A DNA stretch of 64,000 nucleotides, taken from assembly GCF_026248825.1 (NCBI RefSeq), contig NZ_CP110973.1, positions 4,547,501-4,611,500 of the forward strand, in the 5' to 3' direction. Source of the DNA: Larkinella insperata (GTDB taxonomy: Bacteria > Bacteroidota > Bacteroidia > Cytophagales > Spirosomataceae). Shown piece by piece: positions 44,020 to 53,802 of this stretch. Both the position numbers and the translations under genes were made by a program. Under the pieces are notes generated by a model. The model searched no databases. It had not been told where the DNA came from and worked only from the letters and a program-made list of their open reading frames with translations. Each line of letters begins with the position of its first letter. The first letter of the stretch is position 1.

Positions 44020-45192
44020 TTACTGGCCTCCGGCAATGGGGTCGGGCTTGCCGTCGGGGTCGCCCGTCACATACCCGTTGGTGGGAATGTCCCGCCCGCG
44101 AATCAGGAGCAGCCCCGCAACGTGCGGAGAAGCCATCGACGTGCCCGAGAAGGTGGCATACCGGCCGTTCAGATACGTAGACGTAATCCGCACCCCGTAG
44201 GCGCAAACATCCACCGTTGGTCCGTAATTGGAAAAGGAGGCAAACCGCCCGTTCTGGTCCATCGCCGAAACCGTGAAGACGTTGGGGTGGTTGATGTTGG
44301 CCGGGGCGTATTTCTCGGCCGATTCGCTTTCGTTGCCGGCGGCAATGGCAAACAGAATGCCTTTGTCGGCCGCGTTTTTGATGGCCCGTTCGAGGGTAGT
44401 AGAGGTGCCTTCGCCCCCGATGCTAATGTTGACCACATCCCCGGCTTTCCCGTACTGGGAAACGTGCGCCACCGCCTGCACCAGCGCCGACAGCTTGCCT
44501 TCGCCCTCGTTGTCGAGCACCCGCAGCGCCACCAGCGTAGCGCCCGAGGCAACGCCCGTTGTTCCGATGGTGTTGTTTTTGGCACCGATCACCCCCGCAA
44601 TGTGGGTGCCGTGGCCGTTTTCGTCGTCGACGGTTTTGCCGGTCAGGAACGATCGGCTGCGGGCGGCATCCACGTTCAGGTCGGGGTGGTCGAGGTCGAT
44701 ACCGGTGTCGAGAATCCAGGCGGTTTTATCGGCGTTCAGGTCGCCCCGGCCGTAACCGGTTTGCTTCACGTTCCAGGTCAGCGTGGTCGTAACGGCCACA
44801 TCGACGCAACTGCACAGGGCAATAATCCGGTCAGGTTCCACAAGTTCGACGCTCGGGTCGGCTTTCAACCGCCCGGCTTCGGCTGCGCTGACGTGGGCCA
44901 GAAAACCGGTGGATTCCCCGGAAAACAAAACCTGCGCATTCGGATCGTTCAGGCCGTGGCGCGTAAGCAACTGCTGCACCGCTGAAGCCACCCGGGCGGC
45001 CGGAGCCACTGGCAACGCATCGGTGGGTTTGTAAGTAACAAGGTAGGCGTTAGCAATAACCTGGCCGTTGTTAACCGAGGATTTAACCAGGCAGTCGCCC
45101 GTGGGACCCACGTCCTGGTCGGACTGGCACCCAATGAGAAAAGAGAAGGTAACGACGTGGAAAGCCAAAGCCGTTATCGATGTCCACCGCAT
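44020..45192 (-). CDS. S8-family subtilisin-like serine protease lipoprotein
   Basis: 390 residues. Lipobox FLIGC at Cys22. Inhibitor-I9-like prodomain at about 45-125 (AYLVTYKPTDALPVAP, SVELVEPDRIIALCSC). Catalytic Asp162 (WILDTGIDLDHPD), His194 (NGHGTHIAGVIG), oxyanion Asn287 (AIAAGNESES) and Ser352 (FSGTSMASPHVAG) form a complete triad. C-terminal DIPTNGYVTGDPDGKPDP has a short acidic/proline tail. Anchored in the periplasm or on the cell surface; likely degrades extracellular protein. Confidence 0.93.
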   Translation of the reverse strand: MRWTSITALAFHVVTFSFLIGCQSDQDVGPTGDCLVKSSVNNGQVIANAYLVTYKPTDALPVAPAARVASAVQQLLTRHGLNDPNAQVLFSGESTGFLAHVSAAEAGRLKADPSVELVEPDRIIALCSCVDVAVTTTLTWNVKQTGYGRGDLNADKTAWILDTGIDLDHPDLNVDAARSRSFLTGKTVDDENGHGTHIAGVIGAKNNTIGTTGVASGATLVALRVLDNEGEGKLSALVQAVAHVSQYGKAGDVVNISIGGEGTSTTLERAIKNAADKGILFAIAAGNESESAEKYAPANINHPNVFTVSAMDQNGRFASFSNYGPTVDVCAYGVRITSTYLNGRYATFSGTSMASPHVAGLLLIRGRDIPTNGYVTGDPDGKPDPIAGGQ

Positions 45193-45394
45193 GAAAAGTC
45201 AGAATAAGAAAGCTGTATACTATAAAACGTAGCGGTAGGCCAATAAATTCGGGGGGTTACGGTAAAACCTGTTTAATTAACGAAACGAAAAACCGAAAAT
45301 TGCGCCGGTTTCCGGCGACCCCAGAATTTGCAAAAGCCGCACCGAAATAGTAGAAAAAGCCGTTATTTTGCTTTTTTGAATTTATTGAACCCGC

Positions 45395-46465
45395 ATGAAA
45401 AGATTCGCAGCCGCTGGCCTTTTGTTGGCCTTATGCGGTTTGAACGTCCCGGCCGCGTTGGCCCAGGACACTACCCTGACCATCAGAGCCGTTGAGGGCC
45501 TGAAATTCGACGTACCCCGCTTGGTGGTGCGTCCCGGCACCCGGATCAACCTGACGCTGGATAATTACGACGACATGGCGCACAACCTGGTCGTAACGCT
45601 GCCCAATTCCCGGTTACGCGTGGTGAATACATCGCTGGCGCTGGGCGACCAGGCCGTGAAGCTCAATTACGTACCCCGAACCCCGGATGTGGTCGCGCAC
45701 ACGGCCGTGGTTGAACCCGGCAAATTCGAGAAAATCAGTTTCAGGCTCGATCAGGAAGGCGTTTATTCGTACGTCTGTACCTACCCCGGCCACGGGTTTG
45801 TGATGTACGGAGCCATTCACGTAACCCGAAGGCCGGCCTCGGTTCCGGCGCTCGACAAAGACCCAAACGTAGCCGCCAACCGGAAAGACGATACGGGGCA
45901 CGCGCATCACATGCCCGACCACCCGTACGAACTCAAATACCCGGCTGTTTACCGAACCTTCATGCCCGATTCCGGCCCCGCGTCGATTGCGGTCGGTCTG
46001 ACGCCCAAAGCGGCTTATTGCTGGGATGCGGGTTCGTGCCGGTTGCGCTACGCCTGGACGGGCGGCTTCATCGACCAGACCGACCACTGGGACGGCAACG
46101 GCAAGAAACCCACGCATGTTATTGGCGACGTGTATTTCCGCGATCAGGGCGGCTTCCCGATCCGCCTGGGCACCGCCGATCGTTTGCCGGAGGTCAAGTT
46201 TAAAGGCTACCGGCTGGTTAACCGGTATCCGGAGTTCCGGTATCTGGTCAACGGAATTGAAGTCCGTGAAATGATCAAACCGCTGCCAACCGGGCGGGGG
46301 CTGATCCGGCAGTTTACGCTCGGCACGGTTGCCGGACCGGTGTATTTTGTCTGCAAATCCGGCGATGGGGTGAAATACCGTCCGTCGGTGGGCAAAATTC
46401 AGGACGGGCTGGTGCGCCTGCCGGTGGGAACCAGGAGTTTTACGCTTACGATGACTGCTGAATAA
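45395..46465 (+). CDS. exported cupredoxin (plastocyanin/azurin-like) with C-terminal conserved domain
   Basis: 356 residues. Signal peptide ends around residue 23 (PAALAQ). Type I copper ligands are complete: His63 (DMAHNLVVTLP), Cys128 (YSYVCTYPGHG), His133 and Met137. The region 170-356 is a second domain with the signature YPAVYRTFMPDSGPASIAV, YCWDAGSCRLRYAWTGGF and GLIRQFTLGTVAGPVYF, found with heme or propeller dehydrogenases in other bacteria. It overlaps the following propeller gene by 1 nt (TAATG), so they are translationally coupled and probably form an electron-transfer pair in the periplasm. Donor and acceptor unknown. Confidence 0.85.
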   Translation: MKRFAAAGLLLALCGLNVPAALAQDTTLTIRAVEGLKFDVPRLVVRPGTRINLTLDNYDDMAHNLVVTLPNSRLRVVNTSLALGDQAVKLNYVPRTPDVVAHTAVVEPGKFEKISFRLDQEGVYSYVCTYPGHGFVMYGAIHVTRRPASVPALDKDPNVAANRKDDTGHAHHMPDHPYELKYPAVYRTFMPDSGPASIAVGLTPKAAYCWDAGSCRLRYAWTGGFIDQTDHWDGNGKKPTHVIGDVYFRDQGGFPIRLGTADRLPEVKFKGYRLVNRYPEFRYLVNGIEVREMIKPLPTGRGLIRQFTLGTVAGPVYFVCKSGDGVKYRPSVGKIQDGLVRLPVGTRSFTLTMTAE

Positions 46466-47997
46466 TGAAAAATAACATCAAAAGCTCTAATCGAGTGAAA
46501 ACCGTTCTGGTCGCTTTCGTCGTAGCCGGTTTGTCGAACTTAACGGGATGGGCAAACCCGTTTTTTCCCGCCGACACGATCACGGATTATTACGAAGTGG
46601 AAACCATCCAGATGCCCAAAGGCTTGACGGCCGAAACCGATGGGCTGGCGGTGATGCCCGATGGCCGGATTGTCGCCGGGTTTCACCGGGGGGAGATCAT
46701 GATCTATAACCCCAAAATCAAAACCTGGAAGCTGTTTGCCGAAGGAATTCACGATCCGCTGGGGATTATGGCCGTCAGCAACAGTGAAATTCTGGTGATG
46801 CAGCGCCCCGAGCTGACCCGCGTGAAAGACACCAACGGCGACGGCGTGGCCGATCTGTACGAAACCGTGACGGATGACTTCGGGCTGTCGGGCAACTACC
46901 ACGAATTTGCGTTTGGCCCCGTCAAAGACAAAAAAGGAAATCTCTACATCGGGTTGAATACCGCTTCGAACGGGGCTGGCATCTTCCCGGAAGTGCGCGG
47001 TAAACTCGATACGCTGGGGCGTCCGGGCCGGATGTATTCCGCCGTGCCGTACCGGGGCTGGATCATGAAACTCACACCCGACGGCAAGCTGCACCCCTAC
47101 GCCAGCGGTTTTCGCTCCCCCAACAGCCTCGGTTTTGACGCCAACGGCAACCTCTTTGCGGCCGATAACCAGGGCGACTGGCTGGGTACGAGTAAGTTGT
47201 ACCACGTGCAGGAAGGCAAACACTACGGCCATCCGGCGAGCCTGCTGTGGAAAGAGGGATTTCCGCACGTGACACCGATCAAACTGCCGGTGAAAATGCT
47301 GGATAGTCTGCGGACGGTCGAGAGCGTGGCCTTTCCGCACAGCCGGATTGCCAACTCGCCCACGCAGCCGGTGCTGGACGAAACCGGTGGGAAATTTGGG
47401 CCGTTTGCCGGTAAAATGCTGATTGGCGAGATGGACCACCCGTACCTGATCCGGCTCATGCTCGAAACCGTCGACGGGCAGATTCAAGGGGCGTGTGCGC
47501 CGTTTCTGGCTGGCGCTGGGCTGCGCCGGGGCAACAACCGGCTGGCGTTTGCCCCCGATGGTAGTTTGTGGCTCGGCCAGACCGACCACGGCTGGGCGGG
47601 CGATGAGGGCATTCAGCGCGTTCGCTGGAAGGGCAAAACACCGCTCGAACTGGCCGACATGAAACTGACGCCGACGGGCTTTGCCCTGACGTTTACGCAG
47701 CCCCTCGATGCGGCTACGGCCCGGCAAGTCGCTAATTTCCAATTTAAACGGTATTACTATGAATACCACGAAGCCTACGGTTCCAAGCAGTTTGATGTGC
47801 AGCCGGTGGCCGTGACCAACGCCGAACTTTCACCCGATGGCAAGACCGTCACGCTGAAGCTGGCCGACCTCAAAGCCGGGTACATCTACGAACTGGAACT
47901 CGGCAAACTCCGCTCAACTACCCAGCAGAACCTCATGGGACGGCTGGTTTGTTACACGCTCAACCGACTTCAGCGAAATACACAGGCGAATCCGTAA
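46465..47997 (+). CDS. exported PQQ/sugar-dehydrogenase-like six-bladed beta-propeller
   Basis: 510 residues, N-terminal TM/signal region (VKTVLVAFVVAGLSNLTGWA). Propeller blades with GLAVMPDGRIVAGFHRGEIM, DTNGDGVADLYETVTDDF (Ca-binding), GWIMKLTPDGKLHPYASGFRSPNSLGFDANGNL and NNRLAFAPDGSLWLGQTDHG are those of PQQ-dependent/soluble glucose dehydrogenase-like proteins (DUF7133-like). Residues 390-500 form a Big/FN3-like domain. No heme-c CXXCH. With the copper protein directly upstream it looks like a copper-linked periplasmic oxidase module; substrate unknown. Confidence 0.8.
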   Translation: MKNNIKSSNRVKTVLVAFVVAGLSNLTGWANPFFPADTITDYYEVETIQMPKGLTAETDGLAVMPDGRIVAGFHRGEIMIYNPKIKTWKLFAEGIHDPLGIMAVSNSEILVMQRPELTRVKDTNGDGVADLYETVTDDFGLSGNYHEFAFGPVKDKKGNLYIGLNTASNGAGIFPEVRGKLDTLGRPGRMYSAVPYRGWIMKLTPDGKLHPYASGFRSPNSLGFDANGNLFAADNQGDWLGTSKLYHVQEGKHYGHPASLLWKEGFPHVTPIKLPVKMLDSLRTVESVAFPHSRIANSPTQPVLDETGGKFGPFAGKMLIGEMDHPYLIRLMLETVDGQIQGACAPFLAGAGLRRGNNRLAFAPDGSLWLGQTDHGWAGDEGIQRVRWKGKTPLELADMKLTPTGFALTFTQPLDAATARQVANFQFKRYYYEYHEAYGSKQFDVQPVAVTNAELSPDGKTVTLKLADLKAGYIYELELGKLRSTTQQNLMGRLVCYTLNRLQRNTQANP

Positions 47998-48006
47998 GAA
48001 AAACGC

Positions 48007-48014
48007 TACTTTTG
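48007..48014 (+). promoter_or_regulatory. -7 element TACTTTTG upstream of leuS
   Basis: TACTTTTG is a perfect TAnnTTTG match 113 nt before the leuS ATG; no TTG at 20 nt. A family A repeat lies between it and the gene, so the leader would carry that hairpin. Confidence 0.4.
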
Positions 48015-48028
48015 CGAGTGTGAAGTTA

Positions 48029-48099
48029 TTTCGCAGAGTCTAGCGGAGAGAAGGAGAGTTAAGCGGAGCCTCCGCTAATCGCTATTTAACTCCGCGAAA
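48029..48099. repeat. Intergenic palindromic repeat, family A copy 3
   Basis: TTTCGCAGAG (48029-48038) pairs with CTCCGCGAAA (48090-48099), and an inner palindrome AGCGGAG-C-CTCCGCT lies at 48062-48076. Same building blocks as the copies at 16275 and 39431. Located in the leuS leader. Confidence 0.7.
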
Positions 48100-48126
48100 C
48101 GACTTATATTAAAAGCATTAGCGCCA

Positions 48127-51126
48127 ATGTCCGAATACAACCATAAGAAAATTGAAGAAAGCTGGCGGGCGTTCTGGGAAAAGAACCAGACGTACCGCAC
48201 CACGAACGACGCTGCCAAACCGAAATACTACATCCTCGACATGTTTCCGTACCCGTCGGGGGCCGGTTTGCACGTCGGGCACCCGCTGGGCTACATTGCT
48301 TCCGACATTGTGACCCGCTACAAACGGCTGAAAGGCTTCAACGTGCTGCACCCGATGGGCTTCGACTCCTTCGGGCTGCCCGCCGAGCAGTACGCCATCC
48401 AGACTGGCCAGCACCCGGCCATCACGACCGAACAGAACATTGCCCGCTACATCGAGCAATTGAAAAATATTGGCTTCAGCTACGACTGGAGCCGGGAAGT
48501 CCGCACGTCAGACCCGACATTCTACCGGTGGACGCAGTGGATTTTTATGGAATTATTCCGCAGTTGGTACAACAAGGAAACCGACCGGGCCGAACCGATT
48601 GAAACGCTGATCGCCCGGTTTGAAACAGCCGGTACGAGCGGAATTCAGGCCGTGGCTGATGAGGATGTTCCTCACTTCACCGCCGACGAATGGAACGCCA
48701 AGTCCGAACGCGAAAAATATGAGATTACGCTGAAATACCGGCTGACCTACGTGGCCGACGCGGTGGTGAACTGGTGCGCGGCTTTAGGGACGGTTCTGGC
48801 CAACGACGAAGTGAAAGACGGGGTGTCGGAGCGGGGCGGTTATCCGGTGGAGCAGAAACTGATGCGGCAGTGGATGATGCGCATTACGGCCTATGCCGAC
48901 CGTTTGCTGACGGGGCTGGATACCGTCGACTGGTCGGATTCGCTGAAGGAACAGCAACGCAACTGGATCGGGAAGTCGACCGGTGCGGAGGTAAGTTTTC
49001 AGATTGAGCACCGCGTGGAGCGCATCAAAGTGTTTACCACGCGGCTGGACACCATTTTTGGTGTGTCGTTTATGGTGCTGGCGCCCGAACACGACCTGGT
49101 GCCGGGGCTGACCACGCTGGAGCAAAAGCCCGCCGTGGATGCCTACGTGACGGCGGCCAAGATGCGCTCCGAGCGCGACCGGATGGCGGACGCCAAAACC
49201 GTTTCGGGCGTGTTTACGGGCAGCTATTGCATCAACCCGTTCAACGGCGAACGTGTACCCATTTACTTGGCCGACTACGTGCTGGCGGGGTACGGAACCG
49301 GGGCCGTGATGGCCGTGCCGTCGGGCGACCAGCGCGACTGGGCGTTTGCCAAGCACTTCGATCTGCCAATCATCCCGATTCTGGACGCGCAGAAAGAGAT
49401 TGATAAACAGGCTGACAATACCAAAGAAGGCCGGTACATCAACTCCGGAATGGTGAACGGTTTGACGTATGCCGAAGCCCTGCCGGTGCTGGTGCAGTTT
49501 CTGGAAGAACACGGCATCGGAAAAGCCAAAATCAACTACCGGATGCGCGACGCCGTGTTCAGTCGCCAGCGGTATTGGGGCGAGCCCGTTCCGGTGTATT
49601 TCAAAGACGGCCTTCCGTATTTGCTGGATGAAGCCGAATTGCCGCTGGAATTGCCCGCCGTTGATAAATACCTGCCAACCGAAACCGGCGAACCGCCCCT
49701 GGCCCGCGCCGAGGACTGGAAATACAAAGGAGAATTTGAATACGAATTGAGCACGATGCCCGGCTGGGCGGGTTCAAGCTGGTACTGGTACCGCTACATG
49801 GACCCGCAGAACGAAAGCGAGTTTGCCGATAAAGCCGCCATCGACTACTGGCGTGACGTGGATTTGTACGTCGGTGGCTCCGAACACGCGACGGGCCACT
49901 TGCTCTACAGCCGTTTCTGGAACAAATTCTTGAAGGACCGGGGCTACGTACCGGAAGAAGAGCCGTTCAAGAAGCTGGTTAACCAGGGCATGATTTTGGG
50001 ACGGTCGAATTTTGCGTATCGATTCTCGCAAACGAAAGATGTTCATTTAGCTGTAGATGAAGATGAATTTGTTGTAAAAGGGAAAGAGAAGCCCGCAGAT
50101 TTATTCGTATCACACGGTATCTTTAAAAAGTTAGACGGTAATTCTAACGTTGCAGAAGCCACAGATTTGTTCAAGAAAATAATTGTTGAACAACTAGGAG
50201 AGGAATATCTAAGCCAACTCGATTTTGAACCCTTCTCTGGTAAAACTATTCAAGGATTTCCTGGAACAACATTAAAGTTTGCGGACATCCATGTAGACGT
50301 TAATATAGTTGAGAATGATATTCTTGACGTAGAAGCATTTAAAAATACACGTCCAGATCTAGTTAATGAAGGGGCTAAATTCCTTCTAGAAGACGGCAAG
50401 TACATCTGTGGGGTTGAGATCGAGAAAATGTCGAAATCGAAATTCAACGTCGTCAATCCCGATACGATTGTAGAACGTTATGGTGCTGATACCCTGCGGT
50501 TGTACGAAATGTTCCTCGGGCCGCTAACCGACGCTAAACCGTGGAACACGAACGGCATCGACGGGGTGTACCGCTTCCTGAAGAAGTTCTGGCGGCTGTT
50601 CTACGAAGAACCCACGGAGAAGACGCCCGGCCGCTGGCTGGTGACCGACGAAAAACCGACGCCCGCCGAGCTGAAAGTACTGCACAAAACCATCCGGAAA
50701 GTGGCCGAGGACATTGAAAACCTGTCGTTTAACACCTCGGTGAGTGCGTTCATGGTCTGCGTCAACGAACTGTCGACCCTGAAATGCAACAAAAAGGCGG
50801 TATTGCAGGATCTGGTGGTGATCCTGGCTCCGTTTGCGCCCCACATTACGGAAGAACTCTGGGCGGCACTGGGCAACGAAGCCGGAACGCTCAGCTACGC
50901 CGAATTCCCGACCTTCAACCCGGCTTATCTGGTGGAAGACACCATCGAATACCCGGTGCAGATCAACGGGAAAGTCCGTACGACGCTGGCGTTTTCGGCG
51001 GATGCGGCCCCGAAAGATATTGAAAACGAGATTCTGGCCAACGAGGTGGTGCAGAAGTGGCTGGAAGGAAAAACGCCGAAGAAAGTGGTCGTGGTACCGA
51101 AGCGGATTGTAAACGTCGTCGTTTAA
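48127..51126 (+). CDS. leuS: leucyl-tRNA synthetase with extra segment and A+T-rich patch
   Basis: 999 residues; relatives are usually about 920-945. Class I signature [16 protein letters not shown] (HIGH loop) near residue 45, editing CP1 domain from about 225, KMSKS loop ([12 protein letters not shown]) at about 767, and anticodon-binding domain to the end. Codons 638-758 (50041-50400) have 131 G+C in 360 bases (36%) by hand count, while flanks are near 55-60%; codon choice also shifts (TTA, AGA, ATA). This patch encodes an extra segment ([15 protein letters not shown]..., [16 protein letters not shown]) followed by the normal LHVDVNIV-type region. The reading frame and catalytic motifs are intact, so the enzyme is probably active, charging tRNA-Leu. 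Confidence 0.95.
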   Translation: MSEYNHKKIEESWRAFWEKNQTYRTTNDAAKPKYYILDMFPYPSGAGLHVGHPLGYIASDIVTRYKRLKGFNVLHPMGFDSFGLPAEQYAIQTGQHPAITTEQNIARYIEQLKNIGFSYDWSREVRTSDPTFYRWTQWIFMELFRSWYNKETDRAEPIETLIARFETAGTSGIQAVADEDVPHFTADEWNAKSEREKYEITLKYRLTYVADAVVNWCAALGTVLANDEVKDGVSERGGYPVEQKLMRQWMMRITAYADRLLTGLDTVDWSDSLKEQQRNWIGKSTGAEVSFQIEHRVERIKVFTTRLDTIFGVSFMVLAPEHDLVPGLTTLEQKPAVDAYVTAAKMRSERDRMADAKTVSGVFTGSYCINPFNGERVPIYLADYVLAGYGTGAVMAVPSGDQRDWAFAKHFDLPIIPILDAQKEIDKQADNTKEGRYINSGMVNGLTYAEALPVLVQFLEEHGIGKAKINYRMRDAVFSRQRYWGEPVPVYFKDGLPYLLDEAELPLELPAVDKYLPTETGEPPLARAEDWKYKGEFEYELSTMPGWAGSSWYWYRYMDPQNESEFADKAAIDYWRDVDLYVGGSEHATGHLLYSRFWNKFLKDRGYVPEEEPFKKLVNQGMILGRSNFAYRFSQTKDVHLAVDEDEFVVKGKEKPADLFVSHGIFKKLDGNSNVAEATDLFKKIIVEQLGEEYLSQLDFEPFSGKTIQGFPGTTLKFADIHVDVNIVENDILDVEAFKNTRPDLVNEGAKFLLEDGKYICGVEIEKMSKSKFNVVNPDTIVERYGADTLRLYEMFLGPLTDAKPWNTNGIDGVYRFLKKFWRLFYEEPTEKTPGRWLVTDEKPTPAELKVLHKTIRKVAEDIENLSFNTSVSAFMVCVNELSTLKCNKKAVLQDLVVILAPFAPHITEELWAALGNEAGTLSYAEFPTFNPAYLVEDTIEYPVQINGKVRTTLAFSADAAPKDIENEILANEVVQKWLEGKTPKKVVVVPKRIVNVVV
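50041..50400 (+). other. A+T-rich island inside leuS
   Basis: 131 G+C in 360 bases (36%) counted by hand, with sharp edges near 50030 and 50405 inside an otherwise G+C-rich gene. Covers residues 638-758 of LeuRS. It could be a recombined segment from an A+T-rich donor. Confidence 0.75.
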
Positions 51127-51169
51127 TCCGGCGGATCAGAACCGTTGTTTTTTCGAAATAGACCGTTCA

Positions 51170-51973
51170 ATGGAGCATTCTGTGACACCGGGGCAATCCG
51201 GCGAAACCGTTAAAATTCTGACGTATAACCTCAACGGCATCCGGTCGGCGCTGAGCAAGGGGTTGATCGATTGGTTGGCGCAAAACCCGTTCGACATCCT
51301 TTGTTTTCAGGAGGTCAAGGCCACGCACGACGTGGTAGACCTGCTGCCGTTTGAAGCGTTGGGGTACAAATACCACTGGCACGCGGCCGAAAAGAAAGGC
51401 TACAGTGGGGTAGCGACGTTTGCCAAACTGCCGCCCGATCAGGTGGTGATGGGGTGCGGCATTCCAGCCTACGACTGCGAGGGCCGGATTCTGCGCACCG
51501 ACTTTGGCGATCTGACCCTGCTGAACTGTTATTTTCCGTCGGGCACCACCGGCGACGTGCGGCAGGGCGTAAAAATGCAGTTTCTGGACGACTTTTTCGC
51601 GTACGTTCAGGAACTGCGTCAAACCCGACCAAACGTCATTGTTGTTGGTGATTACAACATCGCGCACACCACCATTGACATTCACGATCCGGTCCGCAAC
51701 AAAAACACGACGGGTTTTCTGCCCGAGGAACGCGCCTGGATGACCCGGTGGTTCGACAGCGGTTTTGTCGATTCGTTCCGCTACAAAAATCCGGATCAGA
51801 TTGCCTACAGTTGGTGGAGCTACCGGGCGGGTGCGCGGGCCAATAACAAAGGCTGGCGGATTGATTACATTTCCGTCAGTGAGCCCTATAAAGACCGTCT
51901 GATAGCCGCCGGTCACGAACCCCAGGCCGTTCATTCCGACCACGGACCGGTTTGGGCCGAATTCACGCGATGA
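51170..51973 (+). CDS. xth: exodeoxyribonuclease III (AP endonuclease)
   Basis: 267 residues. EEP-fold motifs: LTYNLNGIRSALSKG (Asn), DILCFQEVKA (metal Glu), LNCYFPSGTTGD, VIVVGDYNIAH, and the last active-site HSDHGPVWAEF (Asp-His). Cleaves 5' of abasic sites in base-excision repair. An N-terminal stretch MEHSVTPGQSGET precedes the fold; an internal start is possible. Its stop overlaps the start of pnuC (ATGA). Confidence 0.95.
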   Translation: MEHSVTPGQSGETVKILTYNLNGIRSALSKGLIDWLAQNPFDILCFQEVKATHDVVDLLPFEALGYKYHWHAAEKKGYSGVATFAKLPPDQVVMGCGIPAYDCEGRILRTDFGDLTLLNCYFPSGTTGDVRQGVKMQFLDDFFAYVQELRQTRPNVIVVGDYNIAHTTIDIHDPVRNKNTTGFLPEERAWMTRWFDSGFVDSFRYKNPDQIAYSWWSYRAGARANNKGWRIDYISVSEPYKDRLIAAGHEPQAVHSDHGPVWAEFTR

Positions 51974-52638
51974 AGGATTTTTTCGACATTGATTCGATTT
52001 TTTTTACGGTACTCGGCTACCCGATGAGCTACCTGGAGTTTGTTGGCACCGTCGTTGGGGCGTTGGCTACCTGGTGGTCGGCCCGGGCCAACATTTGGAG
52101 CTGGCCCGCTGGCCTGATCAGCGTGACCACGTTCTTTTTCCTCTTTTACCAGATTCAGTTGTACCCCGACATGTTTCTGCAAATCTTCTTTTTTATCACG
52201 AATTTGATGGGCTGGTGGCAGTGGACCCATCCCAAAACGGGCGAAGAAGATCGAAAAAGTGAGTTGAAAATTAGTCAGTTGTCGCGGCAACAATTCGGGT
52301 TAATCCTCGTCGCGGGAGCGTTGGCGACGGTTTTGTTCGGCACCATTGCCGGGAATCTGCACGAGTGGTTTCCGATGCTGTTCAACAAGCCCAGCGCCTT
52401 TCCCTATCTGGATTCGTTTACGTCGGTGATGAGCATTGTGGCCACGTTCTTACTGATTCGAAAGAAAGTGGAGACGTGGTACGTCTGGCTGCTGGTCGAT
52501 GCCATTAGCGCTTATATGTATTTTGTGAAAGGGCTGAAGGTGGTCGGCATTGAATACGCTTTTTACTGCGTGATTGCCGTTATGGGAGCCTACCACTTCA
52601 CCCGGGAATACCGGAGTTATCGCCAGCCCGCCGTATGA
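51970..52638 (+). CDS. pnuC: nicotinamide riboside/mononucleotide transporter
   Basis: 222 residues from ATG 51970, overlapping the exonuclease stop. Seven hydrophobic helices with PnuC motifs: LEFVGTVVGALATWWSARAN, WPAGLISVTTFFFLFYQ, NLMGWWQWTHP and WYVWLLVDAISAYMYFVKGL. Imports nicotinamide riboside. Its stop overlaps the start of the NadR-like kinase gene (ATGA), so NR uptake and phosphorylation are coupled. Confidence 0.95.
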   Translation: MKDFFDIDSIFFTVLGYPMSYLEFVGTVVGALATWWSARANIWSWPAGLISVTTFFFLFYQIQLYPDMFLQIFFFITNLMGWWQWTHPKTGEEDRKSELKISQLSRQQFGLILVAGALATVLFGTIAGNLHEWFPMLFNKPSAFPYLDSFTSVMSIVATFLLIRKKVETWYVWLLVDAISAYMYFVKGLKVVGIEYAFYCVIAVMGAYHFTREYRSYRQPAV

Positions 52639-53153
52639 TTGGAGACATTACCCTGATTTGCCTCTACGGTCCCGAAAGCGTTGGCAAAACCACGCTGGCG
52701 AAGCAGTTGGCGGCTCATTACCAGACGGTTTTTGTGCACGAAGTGGCCCGCGACCTGATCACGTCGAATGACCTGACGCTGGAGGATTACGTCCGGATCG
52801 GCCACGCCCAGACCGAAACCGTGCTGAAGGCCCTTCCAACCGCGAACCGGCTGCTGATTTGTGATACGGACGTGGTGACGACGGCGCTGTATTCCGAAAT
52901 TTACCTGAACGACGTACCGCCGGTGCTGGCCGAACTCGAAAAAGACGTGCCCTACGACCGGTATTTTCTGCTGAACATCGACGTACCGTGGGTCGCCGAC
53001 GGTTTGCGGGATCTGGGTCACCGGCGTCAGGAAATCTACCAGCGCTTCAAAAACGCCCTCGAAGCGCGCCACCTTCCATACATCGAAGTGTCGGGCAGTT
53101 GGGCCGACCGCTGGGCGACGGTAACCGCCGAGATTGACCGGCTGTTAGCTTAA
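52635..53153 (+). CDS. NadR-like ribosylnicotinamide kinase
   Basis: 172 residues, AAA/kinase domain only. P-loop LYGPESVGKTTLAKQLA, followed by VHEVARDLI and LICDTDVVTTALYSEIYLN, match the NRK domain of NadR; neither the HTH nor the NMN adenylyltransferase domain is present. Phosphorylates nicotinamide riboside delivered by PnuC to NMN. It overlaps the convergent exonuclease gene by 9 bp at its 3' end. Confidence 0.92.
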   Translation: MIGDITLICLYGPESVGKTTLAKQLAAHYQTVFVHEVARDLITSNDLTLEDYVRIGHAQTETVLKALPTANRLLICDTDVVTTALYSEIYLNDVPPVLAELEKDVPYDRYFLLNIDVPWVADGLRDLGHRRQEIYQRFKNALEARHLPYIEVSGSWADRWATVTAEIDRLLA

Positions 53154-53759
53154 TTTCAGCGTATCGGCCAGTTTGAAAACTTCCTTCAGGCACTGCGCCG
53201 TCAGCACGGCATCTTCCAGGGCGTTGTGGTGTTCGGATTCGCGCTCGAAACCAAAATGGCCCGCAATATCTTTCAGGCTCAGCCGGGACGGAACGGGTTT
53301 GCCGTTCTTTTTCAGGATGCGGAAGCTAAAATAACCCAGCGTGTGCAGGTCGATCAATGTGCGCGAGTACGGCCATTTGAGCTTTTCCAGCCGGTAGGCT
53401 TCTTTCAGGAAATTAATGTCGTTGATGACGCTCTGGCCGCAGATGATCACGTCGCGCAGGTACGGGGTGTTGTCGGTCGTTTGCTGGGTTTTCCGGATGC
53501 TCAGCTTTTCCATGATCCAATTCTCGAGTTCCGGCAGCACGTCGTAAATCATGGGCGCATCTTCCAGGTCGGCCAGCGACAGGTTATGAATCTGTTCGGA
53601 CGAACTGGAAAAGGCTTCTTCGTTTTCGGGGTACACATTCGTCAGGTAACGCCCCCGTTCGACCCATTGATCGTCGAAGAGTACGGCACCAATCTGAATA
53701 ATTTCGTTCCAGTCCGGTTCCGGGCCGGTCATCTCAAGGTCGAGCACAAGGAATGGCAT
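53145..53759 (-). CDS. DEDDh 3'-5' exonuclease (DnaQ/RNase T-like)
   Basis: 204 residues. Exo I FLVLDLEMTGPEP (Asp7, Glu9), Exo II around ICGQSVINDINFLKEAY and Exo III SEHHNALEDAVLTAQCL with the His/Asp of DEDDh enzymes. Likely removes nucleotides from DNA or RNA 3' ends; a free-standing proofreading-like exonuclease. Convergent 9-bp overlap with the NadR-like gene, and its own -7 element is near 53810. Confidence 0.9.
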   Translation of the reverse strand: MPFLVLDLEMTGPEPDWNEIIQIGAVLFDDQWVERGRYLTNVYPENEEAFSSSSEQIHNLSLADLEDAPMIYDVLPELENWIMEKLSIRKTQQTTDNTPYLRDVIICGQSVINDINFLKEAYRLEKLKWPYSRTLIDLHTLGYFSFRILKKNGKPVPSRLSLKDIAGHFGFERESEHHNALEDAVLTAQCLKEVFKLADTLKLS

Positions 53760-53802
53760 AGCGGTTTTTAAGAAATGAGACCATCATTTTGTAACGGTGT
53801 GA

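Noticed and set aside
46540..47769. Minus-strand frame of 409 codons opposite the propeller gene
   Set aside because: Shadow with no recognisable domain; the plus strand has clear propeller blades and a coupled start.
48010..48126. T-box or tRNA-like leader before leuS
   Set aside because: The structure is the family A repeat; no T-box sequence or tRNA fold is apparent.
50041..50400. Intein or homing element as the source of the leuS patch
   Set aside because: No Cys/Ser start, no His-Asn end, no LAGLIDADG or HNH motif, and part of the patch aligns with normal LeuRS sequence.
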